A stretch of DNA of 64,000 bases from Roseivivax lentus (GTDB lineage: Bacteria > Pseudomonadota > Alphaproteobacteria > Rhodobacterales > Rhodobacteraceae): assembly GCF_900156805.1 (NCBI RefSeq), contig NZ_FTOQ01000017.1, positions 1 to 64,000 of the forward strand, given 5' to 3'. A program made the translations under genes and the position numbers. The notes under the pieces are model-generated. The model did no database searches, had not been told where the DNA came from, and worked only from the letters and a program-made list of their open reading frames with translations. Below are positions 15,615 through 24,434 of the stretch, piece by piece. Positions within the stretch are counted from its first letter, which is position 1. Every line of letters begins with the position of its first letter.

Positions 15615-17516
15615 ATGAGCTTTGCATCCAAAGCGGACCGCGATGCGATCGAGAACGAGATGCCGTGGGCGGACCGCGATCTGCCCAAGACGCTCTATGG
15701 TCTGTTGTCGAAAACGGCCGGCAAATTCCCGGATCGTCCAGCGGTCAGCTACCAGATCTTCTCGGGCCCGACCGACAAGGCCGAGACCGTCAGCTGGAAG
15801 GAACTGCGCGCCAAGACCGCGCAGGCCGCGAACCTCTTCCGCTCGCTCGGCGTGGGTGAGAAGGACGTGGTGGCCTATGTGCTGCCCAATGCCAACGAGA
15901 CGATCTACACCCTGCTGGGCGGCGCCGTCGCGGGCATCGCCAACCCGATCAACCCGCTGCTGGAGCCCGAGCAGATCGGCGCCATCCTGCGCGAGACCGG
16001 CGCCAAGGTGGTCGTCACGCTGAAGCCCTTCCCGAAGACCGATGTCGCCCAGAAGGTGGCCGAGGCGGTGCGCCACGCGCCCGCGGTGCACACCATCCTT
16101 GAGGTCGACCTCAATCGCTACCTCACGCCGCCCAAGTCCTGGATCGTGCCCCTCATCCGGCCCAAGATCGAAGGCAACCCCCATGCCAATATCCGCAGCT
16201 TCACCAAGGAAATGGCCAAGCAGCCGACCGAACTGACCTTCGAGGACAGCAAGGACGACCGCGTCGCGGCCTATTTCCACACCGGTGGCACCACGGGCAT
16301 GCCGAAAGTGGCGCAGCACCTCTATTCGGGCATGATCTACAACGGCTGGCTCGGGCATCGGCTGTTGTTCACCGAGGAAGACAACATCATCTGCCCGCTG
16401 CCGCTGTTCCACGTCTTCGCCTGCCACGTGATCCTGATGGCCGCGCTCGCCTCGGGGGCGCATGTGGTCTTCCCGACGCCGCAGGGCTATCGCGGCGAGG
16501 GCGTCTTCGACAATTTCTGGAAGCTGGTGGAGCGCTGGAAGATCACCTTCGTCATCACCGTGCCGACCGCCGTCTCGGCGCTGATGCAGCGCAAGGTCGA
16601 TGCCGATGTGTCTTCGGTCAAGACCGCCTTCTCGGGCTCCGCACCGATGCCGATGGAGCTTTTCAAGCGCTTCGAGGCGGCCTCGGGCGTCACGGTGGTG
16701 GAAGGCTACGGGCTGACCGAGGCCACCTGCCTCGTCTCCTGCAACCCGCCCGACGGCGAGAAGAAGGTGGGCTCGATCGGCATTCCCTTCCCCTATACCG
16801 AGGTGAAGATCGTCAAGCAGACCGACCAGGGCCCGCAGGAATGCGCGGTCGACGAGATCGGCGAGATCTGCATCTCGAACCCCGGCGTCTACGAAGGCGC
16901 GACCTATACCGAGGCGGAAAAGAACCGCGACCTCTTCCACGAAGGCCGCTTCCTGCGCACCGGCGATCTGGGCCGGATCGACGCGGATGGCTATCTGTGG
17001 ATCACCGGCCGCGCGAAGGACCTCATCATCCGCGGTGGGCATAATATCGACCCCGCCGAGATCGAGGAGGCGCTGCTGACCCATCCCGCCGTCGCCTTCG
17101 CTGGTGCCATCGGCCAGCCCGACGCGCATTCGGGCGAGATGCCATGCGCCTATGTGGAGCTGGTGGCCGGCGGTGAGGTCACGCCGGAGGAGCTGATCGA
17201 GCATTGCAAGATCCACGTCCATGAGCGCGCGGCCCAGCCCAAGCACATGGACATCCTCGACGAGCTGCCGAAGACCGCCGTGGGCAAGGTGTTCAAGCCC
17301 GACCTGCGCAAGATGGCGATCACGCGGGTCTATAACGACGCGCTCGAAAAGGCCGATTGCCCGGCGCGGGTCACCTCGGTGATCGACGACAAGAAACGCG
17401 GGCTGGTGGCGCAGGTCGCCGGCAACGGCGCCCCCGAGGGCGACATCAACGCGGTGCTGTCGGCCTTCGTGCGGCCCTGGGAATATGCCGAGGAGAAGGC
17501 GGTCGCGGCGGAATAA
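15615..17516 (+). CDS. acyl-CoA synthetase (AMP-forming)
   Basis: 633-aa ANL-superfamily ligase making acyl-CoA from an acid, ATP and CoA. AMP-binding motif YFHTGGTTGMPK is near residue 221, A5 GYGLTEATC near 366, then RTGDLGRIDADGYLWITGR and the C-terminal catalytic Lys in TAVGKVFKPDLR. It is about 80 residues longer than typical medium-chain ligases because of an extended C-terminus (residues 575-633). The start has a strong GGGAGGGAG site. The upstream hydratase suggests fatty or other carboxylic acid catabolism. The substrate cannot be read from sequence. Confidence 0.88.
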   Translation: MSFASKADRDAIENEMPWADRDLPKTLYGLLSKTAGKFPDRPAVSYQIFSGPTDKAETVSWKELRAKTAQAANLFRSLGVGEKDVVAYVLPNANETIYTLLGGAVAGIANPINPLLEPEQIGAILRETGAKVVVTLKPFPKTDVAQKVAEAVRHAPAVHTILEVDLNRYLTPPKSWIVPLIRPKIEGNPHANIRSFTKEMAKQPTELTFEDSKDDRVAAYFHTGGTTGMPKVAQHLYSGMIYNGWLGHRLLFTEEDNIICPLPLFHVFACHVILMAALASGAHVVFPTPQGYRGEGVFDNFWKLVERWKITFVITVPTAVSALMQRKVDADVSSVKTAFSGSAPMPMELFKRFEAASGVTVVEGYGLTEATCLVSCNPPDGEKKVGSIGIPFPYTEVKIVKQTDQGPQECAVDEIGEICISNPGVYEGATYTEAEKNRDLFHEGRFLRTGDLGRIDADGYLWITGRAKDLIIRGGHNIDPAEIEEALLTHPAVAFAGAIGQPDAHSGEMPCAYVELVAGGEVTPEELIEHCKIHVHERAAQPKHMDILDELPKTAVGKVFKPDLRKMAITRVYNDALEKADCPARVTSVIDDKKRGLVAQVAGNGAPEGDINAVLSAFVRPWEYAEEKAVAAE

Positions 17517-17545
17517 GGTCTGCTGGACAACTGAACAAGCTCAGG

Positions 17546-17572
17546 CGCCGATCCCTAGCGGATCGGCGTTTG
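17546..17572 (+). terminator. hairpin terminator after the acyl-CoA ligase
   Basis: A 9-bp stem (17546-17554 with 17560-17568, loop CTAGC) begins 30 bases past the ligase stop and is followed by TTTGTCGTT. It is GC-rich with only a modest T-run, which is consistent with a Rho-independent terminator. Confidence 0.55.
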
Positions 17573-17639
17573 TCGTTCCTGGCAGGCATTGGTGGGTACG
17601 CAGCCACCTTCAGTTTTGACGGGTGATATGATCGCCAAG

Positions 17640-17930
17640 CCGGAACGGTACCGAAAGTGCCTGGCCAGCGGTCATGCCGGAGGCATGCGTCCCGCATGAC
17701 CCGGCCCCGCCGGAGCGGCGCTGTGTTGACCCGCGCGCGGCTTGGTCAGCGCAATGATTTTGCATGATATAGCGTCTGTCGCGGGCGTTGCGGCGCCAGC
17801 CCGCCGGACTGGCGCTGGCCGGGCGCTGTTGAAGCTGGCCATCATCCTCGGGCTCGACCCGAGGATCTCTCCAAACTCTCGCTTGGTTTGGGTAAAGGTC
17901 CTTGGACCAGGCCCGAGGATGACGGCTTTC
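17640..17930. repeat. intergenic REP-like palindromes
   Basis: The 440-bp gap between the ligase and the alcohol dehydrogenase holds no supportable gene. It contains a 9-bp palindrome, ATCCTCGGG and CCCGAGGAT (17844-17866, 5-base loop), whose left arm is also complementary to CCCGAGGATGA at 17912-17922, and a GCGCCAG/CTGGCGC stem near 17790-17815. Palindromes built on CCTCGGG are a common interspersed element type in alphaproteobacteria; membership in such a family is inferred. Confidence 0.4.
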
Positions 17931-17959
17931 CGTCCGCCGCGTGGCGTCACCCAACGGCC

Positions 17960-19039
17960 TTAAAAGACGATCACGTTCCGCCGCGCCGTCCCGGATTTCG
18001 TATCCGCCACCGCGTCATTGATCTGATCGAGCGACCAGCGCCCCGAAATCAATTCATCCAGCTTCAGACGCCCCTGCGCCCAGAGGTCGGCCATCCACGG
18101 GATATCCCGGGCGATCACCACGTCGCCCATCTTGGAGCCGATCATCGCCTGGCCGGTATATGCCGCGATCACCGGCTCGTAAGAGGCGGTCTGACCGGAA
18201 TGCGGCATGCCCACCATGACCATGCGCCCGCCCCAGCCCAGGTAGCGCGGCGCGGTTTCGTAGGCGGCGATGGCGCCCACCGTCACCACGCAGAGATCGG
18301 CCCCGCGCCCCAGCGCGCGCAGCGCGGCCTTCCATGGCTTGGCATCGCTGGCCAGCACGCCGTCCGTGGCGCCGAATGCCTTCGCGGTTTCCAGCTTGCC
18401 GGCGCTCATGTCGACCGCCACGATGCGCCGCGCGCCCGCGATCCGCGCGCCCTGGATCGCGTTCAGCCCGACGCCGCCCGCACCGATCACCACCACGTCC
18501 TCGCCCGGGCGCAGGCGGCCCGCATGGATCACGCTGCCCACACCGGTGATCACGCCGCACCCCAGAAGTGCCGCGACCTCGCCGGGCATCGTGTCGGGCA
18601 CCGCCACGCATTGGTTGCGCCCGATCACAACGCCGGTGGCGAAGGCGCCGCAATCCATCTCGGCCATGACCGGGCTGCCGTCCGGGCGGGCCAGCGGTGT
18701 GGGATGCCGCGCGGGCGTCTGGCAGAGCGTCGGACGCCCACCCGCGCAGGTCGCGCAGGTGCCGCAGGCGCGGATCAGCGTCATCACCACGCGCTGGCCG
18801 ACCTCCAGATCGGTGACGCCGTCGCCCAGGGCCGTGACCCGGCCCGCCGCCTCGTGGCCCAGCACCAGCGGTGGGGTGCCGCCATAGCCGCCCTCGGCAT
18901 AGGCGATGTCCGAATGGCAGATCGCGACGGCCTCCACGGCGACCTCGATCTCGCCCGCGCGCGGGGCGGCAAGCGTCAGCGTCTCGATCTCGAAGGGCGC
19001 GCCGAAGGCGGTCAGGACGGCGGCTCTGATCTCGGTCAT
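17960..19039 (-). CDS. zinc-dependent alcohol dehydrogenase (MDR family)
   Basis: 359-aa medium-chain dehydrogenase. It has catalytic-zinc residues in AICHSD and GHEAAGRV, a structural-zinc lobe with four Cys (CGTCATCAGGRPTLC, near residue 95), and a Rossmann loop GAGGVGLNAI near 180. It oxidises an alcohol or reduces an aldehyde with NAD(P). The start overlaps the MFS stop (ATGA), so it is the last gene of the minus-strand pca-type operon. The substrate is unknown; its operon position suggests an aromatic alcohol or aldehyde feeding the beta-ketoadipate route, which is inference. Confidence 0.87.
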   Translation of the reverse strand: MTEIRAAVLTAFGAPFEIETLTLAAPRAGEIEVAVEAVAICHSDIAYAEGGYGGTPPLVLGHEAAGRVTALGDGVTDLEVGQRVVMTLIRACGTCATCAGGRPTLCQTPARHPTPLARPDGSPVMAEMDCGAFATGVVIGRNQCVAVPDTMPGEVAALLGCGVITGVGSVIHAGRLRPGEDVVVIGAGGVGLNAIQGARIAGARRIVAVDMSAGKLETAKAFGATDGVLASDAKPWKAALRALGRGADLCVVTVGAIAAYETAPRYLGWGGRMVMVGMPHSGQTASYEPVIAAYTGQAMIGSKMGDVVIARDIPWMADLWAQGRLKLDELISGRWSLDQINDAVADTKSGTARRNVIVF

Positions 19040-20250
19040 GCGGCTTTCTCCTCGATGCGGCCGACGCCGCGCGGGCCGAACATCAGCGCCAGCGCAAAGG
19101 CGAGGATGCCGACGGACAATGCGAAGGGCGCGCCTGCAAAGCCCGGGCCTTCGCCGCGCGTGAAGAAGAAGAACGTCCCGGTCATCAGCGGCGGCGACAG
19201 GATCGCGGCCAGCGCCCCGCAGGCGCTGAAGAGGCCCTGCAGCGCGCCCTGTTCGTTATCGGGCACCTGCCGCGCCAGAAGCCCTTGGATCGCGGGCGAG
19301 GTGACGGCGGCGAAGCCCGCCAGCGGCACGAGGATCAGAACGATCGTGCCCGAGGTCAGCACCGAAAGAAGGGTGAAGACGAGGGCGTTCATGCAGAGCC
19401 CGTAGATCACCGTGCCGCGCTCGCCCAGGATGCGCAGGAAGACCCGGATCAGCCCGGCCTGCATGATCGCCGCGGTGATCCCGAAAAGCCCCAGCGACAG
19501 CCCGATGGTGCGCGCGTCCCAGTCGAAGCGGGCCACGCCGTAATAGGACCAGATCGACGGGTAGACGAAGAACGCGACCTGCAGCAGGAAGAAGACCAGC
19601 AGGGTGCGCGCGGCGCCGGGGATGCGCCCCATGGCGCGGAAAGCGCCGAGGGGATCGAGCCTGCGGGGGTCGATGGCGCGGCGGTTGGCATCGGTGACCG
19701 TCTCGGGCAGGGCGAGGTAACCGATGACGAGGTTGAGCGCGGCGAGGGCCGCTGCAGCGAAGAACGGCGCGCGGGTGCCGAACTCGCCCAGAAAGCCGCC
19801 CAGGATCGGCCCGATCACGAAGCCCATGCCGAAGCCCGCGCCGATCAATCCGAAATTCGCGGCCTTCTCGTGCGGCGGGGAGAGATCCGCCATCGCCGCA
19901 GAGGCCGCCGATTGCGTGGCCGCCGTCATGCCCGCCACGATGCGCCCCGCCAGCAGAAGCCAGATCGTGCCCGCGACGCCCATCACGATGTAATCGAGCG
20001 ACATGATGAAAAGCGCGCCCAGCAGGACGGGACGGCGGCCGTAACGGTCCGAGAGCGAGCCCAGAAGCGGCGCGCAGAGGAACTGCATCAGCGCGAAGGA
20101 CGTGGCGAGAAGCCCGCCCCAGAGGGCGGCATTGGAGATGTCGCTGCCCGTCACCTCGCGCATGAGGTCGGGCATGACGGGCATGATCAGCCCGACGCCC
20201 ATCGCGTCGATCACCACGGTGGAGACGAGGAAGGCCTTGGCGGTGCGCAT
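19036..20250 (-). CDS. MFS exporter, TetA-like
   Basis: 404-aa major facilitator with 12 predicted helices and motif A in GSLSDRYGRRPVLLGA near residue 65. The N-terminus (VDAMGVGLIMPVMPDL) matches the Tet(A)/multidrug DHA1 subgroup. It begins 3 bases after the pcaB stop and overlaps the dehydrogenase start. In this operon it is more likely to move an aromatic or lactone intermediate than a drug; that is inference from context. Confidence 0.85.
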   Translation of the reverse strand: MRTAKAFLVSTVVIDAMGVGLIMPVMPDLMREVTGSDISNAALWGGLLATSFALMQFLCAPLLGSLSDRYGRRPVLLGALFIMSLDYIVMGVAGTIWLLLAGRIVAGMTAATQSAASAAMADLSPPHEKAANFGLIGAGFGMGFVIGPILGGFLGEFGTRAPFFAAAALAALNLVIGYLALPETVTDANRRAIDPRRLDPLGAFRAMGRIPGAARTLLVFFLLQVAFFVYPSIWSYYGVARFDWDARTIGLSLGLFGITAAIMQAGLIRVFLRILGERGTVIYGLCMNALVFTLLSVLTSGTIVLILVPLAGFAAVTSPAIQGLLARQVPDNEQGALQGLFSACGALAAILSPPLMTGTFFFFTRGEGPGFAGAPFALSVGILAFALALMFGPRGVGRIEEKAA

Positions 20251-20253
20251 CGC

Positions 20254-21579
20254 TCAGCCCGCGTCCCGGACGGCGCGGACGAAGGCGCGGGCCGCGTCGG
20301 GCGCGGTGCCGGTCAGCCGCTCGGGCGTGAAGGCGGCGGGGTCGATCTCGGGATAGGCGCGGGCGGCGGCGGCGATCAGGTCCGTGCCGCTCTGCGCGCT
20401 CTGCTCGGCGAGCGCCTTCACCGCGGCCTGCGCCTCGGGCCGGGGCATCTGGCGGGCCAGTGCGAAAGACAGCGCCTCGGCGGCCAGCGCCCCCTTCGCG
20501 GCGGCGAGCGTCGCGCGCATCGCGGCGGGATCGGGGGTCATGCCTTCGACGAGGGGGCCCGCGCGTTCCAGCGCCGCGGCCCCTGCGAGGCAGAGCTGCG
20601 GCAGCGTCATCCATTCGGTGAACCACGCGGCCCCATCGCGCTGGTGACGGTGCGTGGCTGAGATTTGCAGGCTATGAGACAGGCTTGCGGCGTGATATTG
20701 AAGCATAACGAGAACCGATGGCGCCACCGGGTTCTGCTTCTGCGGCATTGTCGACGACGCGCCGGTGCCGCCGAGCCGCACCTCTTGGACTTCCGACGCG
20801 GACAGCGCGATCAGGTCCTCGCCCAGCTTGCCGAGCGCGCCCGTCAGCCGTGCGATCCATTGCCCGAGCCTGAGGAGTGCACCGCGATCCGTGTGCCAGG
20901 ACCGGCCCGGATCGGCGAGGTTCAGCGCCTGCGCCAAGGACGCGCGCAGGGCGGCCGGGTCGGGACCCAGCGCCGAGGCGGTGCCGGCAGCCCCTGACAG
21001 CGACACGGTGAGCCCGCTCCGGAGCGCGTCCATCTCGGATCGCAGCGTCAGAAGCGGCCAGCCCCAGCCCGCGACGACGGCGCCGAAGGTGGTGGGCGTC
21101 GCGTGCTGGCCATAGGTGCGCGCGGCCATGGGCAGGTCCGCATGGGCCTCGGCCAGCTGCGCCAGCGCGCGCAGGATGCGGGTCAGCCCGGTTTCGTAAT
21201 GGCTCAGAACCCGGCGCAGCCGCAGCATCAGCGCGGTGTCCATGATGTCCTGCGAGGTCGCGCCGTGATGGATGTATTGCGCATGTTCGGGCGCTTGCAT
21301 CAGCGTGCGGAAGGCCGCGACGAGGGCCGGGACCGGCACGCCGTTCTCGCCCGTGGCCTCGGCCAGTCCCGCCGGGTCGATCTGCAATTCGAGCGATGCG
21401 CGGTGGATGGCTTTCGCGCTGATCTCGGGGATGAGGCCCGCGGCACCCTGCACCTGGGCCAGTGCGCCTTCGACGATCAGCATCGCGCGGACTTCCGCCG
21501 TGTCCGAAAAGAGCCGCGCCACGTCGCCGGTGGGCACCAGCTTGCCGTAAAGCGCGCTGTCGAAGAGGCTCGCGCTCAT
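20254..21579 (-). CDS. pcaB: 3-carboxy-cis,cis-muconate cycloisomerase
   Basis: 441-aa member of the fumarase/aspartase superfamily, matching PcaB in length. Superfamily signatures: HHGATSQDIMDTA near residue 90, and TGASSTMPQKQNP near 268 (the mobile loop, QKQNP being typical of PcaB). It converts 3-carboxymuconate to the muconolactone in the protocatechuate branch of the beta-ketoadipate pathway. The start at 21579 overlaps the upstream hydrolase stop (ATGA). The upstream pcaD supports the pathway call, though no pcaGH or pcaC gene is in the window. Confidence 0.88.
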   Translation of the reverse strand: MSASLFDSALYGKLVPTGDVARLFSDTAEVRAMLIVEGALAQVQGAAGLIPEISAKAIHRASLELQIDPAGLAEATGENGVPVPALVAAFRTLMQAPEHAQYIHHGATSQDIMDTALMLRLRRVLSHYETGLTRILRALAQLAEAHADLPMAARTYGQHATPTTFGAVVAGWGWPLLTLRSEMDALRSGLTVSLSGAAGTASALGPDPAALRASLAQALNLADPGRSWHTDRGALLRLGQWIARLTGALGKLGEDLIALSASEVQEVRLGGTGASSTMPQKQNPVAPSVLVMLQYHAASLSHSLQISATHRHQRDGAAWFTEWMTLPQLCLAGAAALERAGPLVEGMTPDPAAMRATLAAAKGALAAEALSFALARQMPRPEAQAAVKALAEQSAQSGTDLIAAAARAYPEIDPAAFTPERLTGTAPDAARAFVRAVRDAG

Positions 21580-22286
21580 GTCGCGGCGATCCTCGACAGA
21601 TGCGCGGCCAGACCGGCGGGGTCGGAAAAGAACGGCGAATGCGAGGTCGCCATGCGGGTCACATCCTCGGGCGGGAAATCGGCGGCCATCTCGGCCTGAA
21701 ACTCGGGCGGGATCGCGCTGTCCTCTTCGCAAAGGATATAGGCGCGGGGCACTGCCGCGTAGGTCGCGCCGAGCGTGACCTTGGTGTCCTGCGGCAGCAC
21801 CGCCTGCGGGCAGACATTTTCGAGGGCGAACGCAACCTGTTCGTCGCTGCAATCGTGGTAGAACACCTCGCGCGCATGTTCGGGCAGGACGGAGAAGGTC
21901 ACCCCGTCCTCGGCCTTCTGCACGGCCTTCAGGATCGGCTGGCGCGGGGCGCGCAGGCGCATCTCGATCAGGGAATGGTCGTCCCAGGGCACGTAGGCGC
22001 AGAGATAGACCAGCTTCTCGATATGGGTCGGGTTGAGATCGGCGGCGCGGCTGATCGGGTAGCCGCCCATGGAATGACCCACCACGATGGAGGGCCGGTC
22101 GAGGGCGGCATGGATCGCGGCGGCGTAATCGTCGAGCGTGACATCGCCGGCCGGGGTCGGATCGTAGCCATGGGATGGCAGGTCGATGGCCTTCGCGCTG
22201 TGCCCCAACGCCTCGAGTTCGGGGATCAGGTCGCGCCAGCACCACGCGCCGTGGCACGAGCCATGGACCAGAAGGAAATGCGCCAT
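21576..22286 (-). CDS. alpha/beta hydrolase, methylesterase/hydroxynitrile-lyase-like
   Basis: 236-aa alpha/beta hydrolase with oxyanion motif LVHGSCHGAWCW at the N-terminus, nucleophile elbow VVGHSMGGYP (Ser near residue 71) and the catalytic His in ATSHSPFFSDP near 215. This subgroup includes plant methylesterases and hydroxynitrile lyases as well as bacterial esterases. It sits between pcaD (13-base gap) and pcaB (4-base overlap), so it probably hydrolyses an aromatic ester at the entry of the pathway. The substrate is inferred only from the operon. Confidence 0.8.
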   Translation of the reverse strand: MAHFLLVHGSCHGAWCWRDLIPELEALGHSAKAIDLPSHGYDPTPAGDVTLDDYAAAIHAALDRPSIVVGHSMGGYPISRAADLNPTHIEKLVYLCAYVPWDDHSLIEMRLRAPRQPILKAVQKAEDGVTFSVLPEHAREVFYHDCSDEQVAFALENVCPQAVLPQDTKVTLGATYAAVPRAYILCEEDSAIPPEFQAEMAADFPPEDVTRMATSHSPFFSDPAGLAAHLSRIAAT

Positions 22287-22299
22287 CGCTCCGGTCTCC

Positions 22300-23091
22300 T
22301 CAGTCGTTCGCGGTCACGGTGGTCAGGAAGTCCGACAGGATCCGGGCGAATTCCGCGGGTTCCTCGACGCAGGGCAGGTGGCCTGCGCCGCGGATCAGGT
22401 GGAATTCCGATCCCGCGATCAGGTCCACCGTCTCGCGCACGAGATCGGGCGGGGTCGAGCCGTCTTCCGACCCGGCGATGCCGAGGGCGGGCAGTTCAAG
22501 TGCTGCGGTCGTGGTGTAGAAATCGCTGCCCGAGATGGCCGCGCCACAGCCGGTCCAGCCTTCCATCGGTTGGCGCACGAACATGTTGCGCCAGGCGTGG
22601 AAGGCGTCGGTGCCGCGGAAGGCGTCGGAGAACCAGCGCTGCATCGTGGCATCCGCCAGCGCCTCGAGCCCGCCCGCCTCGGCTGCGGCGATGCGTTCGT
22701 CCCACATCTCGCGGGTGCCGATCTTGGCGCCGGTGTTCGACAGGACCAGCGCGCGGACCAGATCGCCGCGCTTGGCCGCGAGGCCTTGCCCGATCAGCCC
22801 GCCGATGGAAAGCCCCACGAAGATCACGCGGGAGAGGCCCAGATGCTCGATCAGCATCTCGACGTCGCGCACCAGCGTGCCCATGCCGTAGGGGGACTTG
22901 GTGAGCTGCGAGAGGCCGTGCCCGCGCTTGTCGTAGCGGATGAAGCGGAAGCCCGCGGGCAGAAGCGGCAGGATATCGTCCCAGAGCCGCAGATCGGTTC
23001 CGAGCGAGTTCGAGAACACCACCGGCACGCCGTCCGGGTCGCCATCCTCGCGGTAATTCAGCTTGATTCCGTCCAGTGCGGCAACGTGCAT
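22300..23091 (-). CDS. pcaD: 3-oxoadipate enol-lactonase
   Basis: 263-aa alpha/beta hydrolase, the typical length for PcaD. It has SNSLGTDLRLWD near residue 28, RYDKRGHGLS near 55, nucleophile elbow GLSIGGLIGQ near 96, and catalytic His in GAGHLPCVEEP near 240. It opens the enol-lactone to 3-oxoadipate. The start at 23091 has a GGAGGAG ribosome site; an in-frame upstream start would run into the divergent promoter region. First gene of the five-gene operon, divergent from the flavoenzyme gene at 23253. Confidence 0.87.
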   Translation of the reverse strand: MHVAALDGIKLNYREDGDPDGVPVVFSNSLGTDLRLWDDILPLLPAGFRFIRYDKRGHGLSQLTKSPYGMGTLVRDVEMLIEHLGLSRVIFVGLSIGGLIGQGLAAKRGDLVRALVLSNTGAKIGTREMWDERIAAAEAGGLEALADATMQRWFSDAFRGTDAFHAWRNMFVRQPMEGWTGCGAAISGSDFYTTTAALELPALGIAGSEDGSTPPDLVRETVDLIAGSEFHLIRGAGHLPCVEEPAEFARILSDFLTTVTAND

Positions 23092-23252
23092 GATCCGGCT
23101 CCTCCCTCTGTGCTGCTTCTTCCTAGCGGCCTTCCCGGCGGATGCAAACGGCCATGGTCCGGCACATCTGCGACACTCGGGCAAGTGCGCCCACATTGCG
23201 GCGCGGGATCGCGCTTGCTAACGATCGTGCAGCAACGCGAGGAGACGTGCAC

Positions 23253-24434
23253 ATGCCCATCATCACCGAAATCGAGGACCTGCACCGGATCTATCGCCGC
23301 CGTGTGCCCAAGATGTTCTACGATTACACGGAATCGGGCAGCTGGTCGGAGCAGACCTTCCGCGAGAACAAGTCCGATTTCGACCGGATCTACTTCCGCC
23401 AGCGCATCGCCAAGGACATGGCGGACCGCAGCACGGCGACGAAGATGATCGGGCAGGACGTGTCGATGCCCGTGGCGCTGGCGCCCGTGGGCTTCACCGG
23501 TATGCAGCACTGGGACGGCGAGATCAAAGCCGCCCGCGCCGCCGAGAAGTTCGGCGTGCCCTATTCGCTGTCGACCATGTCGATCTGTCCCATCGAGGAC
23601 GTGGCCGCCAACACCTCGAAGCCGTTCTGGATGCAGGTCTACACTCTCAAGGACGACGATTTCATGCAGCGGCTCTTCGACCGGGCCAAGGCCGCCAAGT
23701 GTTCGGCGGCGATCATCACGGTCGACCTGCAGCTCCTCGGCCAGCGGCACAAGGACGTCAAGAACGGCCTCTCGGCCCCGCCGAAGCTGACGCCCGCCTC
23801 CATCGCCAACATGATGACCAAGGTGCGCTGGGGCCTCGGGATGCTGTCCACCAAGCGGCGCTTCTTCGGCAATATCGTGGGGCACGCGAAGGGCGTGACG
23901 GATCCGTCCTCGCTGACGACCTGGACCGCGCAGGCCTTCGATCAGTCGCTCGATTGGGAGCGGATCAGGCAGTTCCGCAAGATGTGGGACGGCCCGCTCA
24001 TCATCAAGGGCATCATGGATCCGCGCGATGCGAAGGAGGCGCTGAACGTCGGCGCCGATGCCATCGTCGTGTCGAACCATGGCGGCCGGCAGCTCGATGG
24101 CGCGCTGTCCTCGATCCGGGCGCTGGAGCCGATCATGGATGCGGTGGGCGACAAGATCGAGGTGCATCTCGATTCGGGTATCCGTTCGGGCCAGGATGTG
24201 CTGAAGGCGATCGCGATGGGCGCCAAGGCCACCTATATCGGCCGCGCCTATGTCTACGGGCTGGGCGCGATGGGGCAGGAGGGCGTGACGAAGTCGCTCG
24301 AGGTCATCCACCAAGAGCTCAGCACGACGATGGGCCTCTGCGGGCATCGCAACATCGAGGAGGTCGACCGCGACATCCTGATGGTGCCGAAGGGCTTCAG
24401 CGACGGATGGGATCGGGCGCCGCACGGCGCATGA
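23253..24434 (+). CDS. lldD: FMN-dependent alpha-hydroxy-acid (L-lactate) dehydrogenase
   Basis: 393-aa flavoprotein of the L-lactate dehydrogenase/glycolate oxidase family. Active-site markers: FYDYTESG near residue 25, VALAPVGFTGMQ near 78, and SNHGGRQLDGA with the catalytic His and substrate Arg near 277, then DSGIRSGQDVLKA. It oxidises L-lactate or a similar hydroxy acid at the membrane and feeds quinone. The start follows GAGGAG by 7 bases. Its 3' end overlaps the convergent MFS gene by 38 bases. The exact substrate (lactate, mandelate, glycolate) is uncertain, and the symbol is tentative. Confidence 0.85.
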   Translation: MPIITEIEDLHRIYRRRVPKMFYDYTESGSWSEQTFRENKSDFDRIYFRQRIAKDMADRSTATKMIGQDVSMPVALAPVGFTGMQHWDGEIKAARAAEKFGVPYSLSTMSICPIEDVAANTSKPFWMQVYTLKDDDFMQRLFDRAKAAKCSAAIITVDLQLLGQRHKDVKNGLSAPPKLTPASIANMMTKVRWGLGMLSTKRRFFGNIVGHAKGVTDPSSLTTWTAQAFDQSLDWERIRQFRKMWDGPLIIKGIMDPRDAKEALNVGADAIVVSNHGGRQLDGALSSIRALEPIMDAVGDKIEVHLDSGIRSGQDVLKAIAMGAKATYIGRAYVYGLGAMGQEGVTKSLEVIHQELSTTMGLCGHRNIEEVDRDILMVPKGFSDGWDRAPHGA

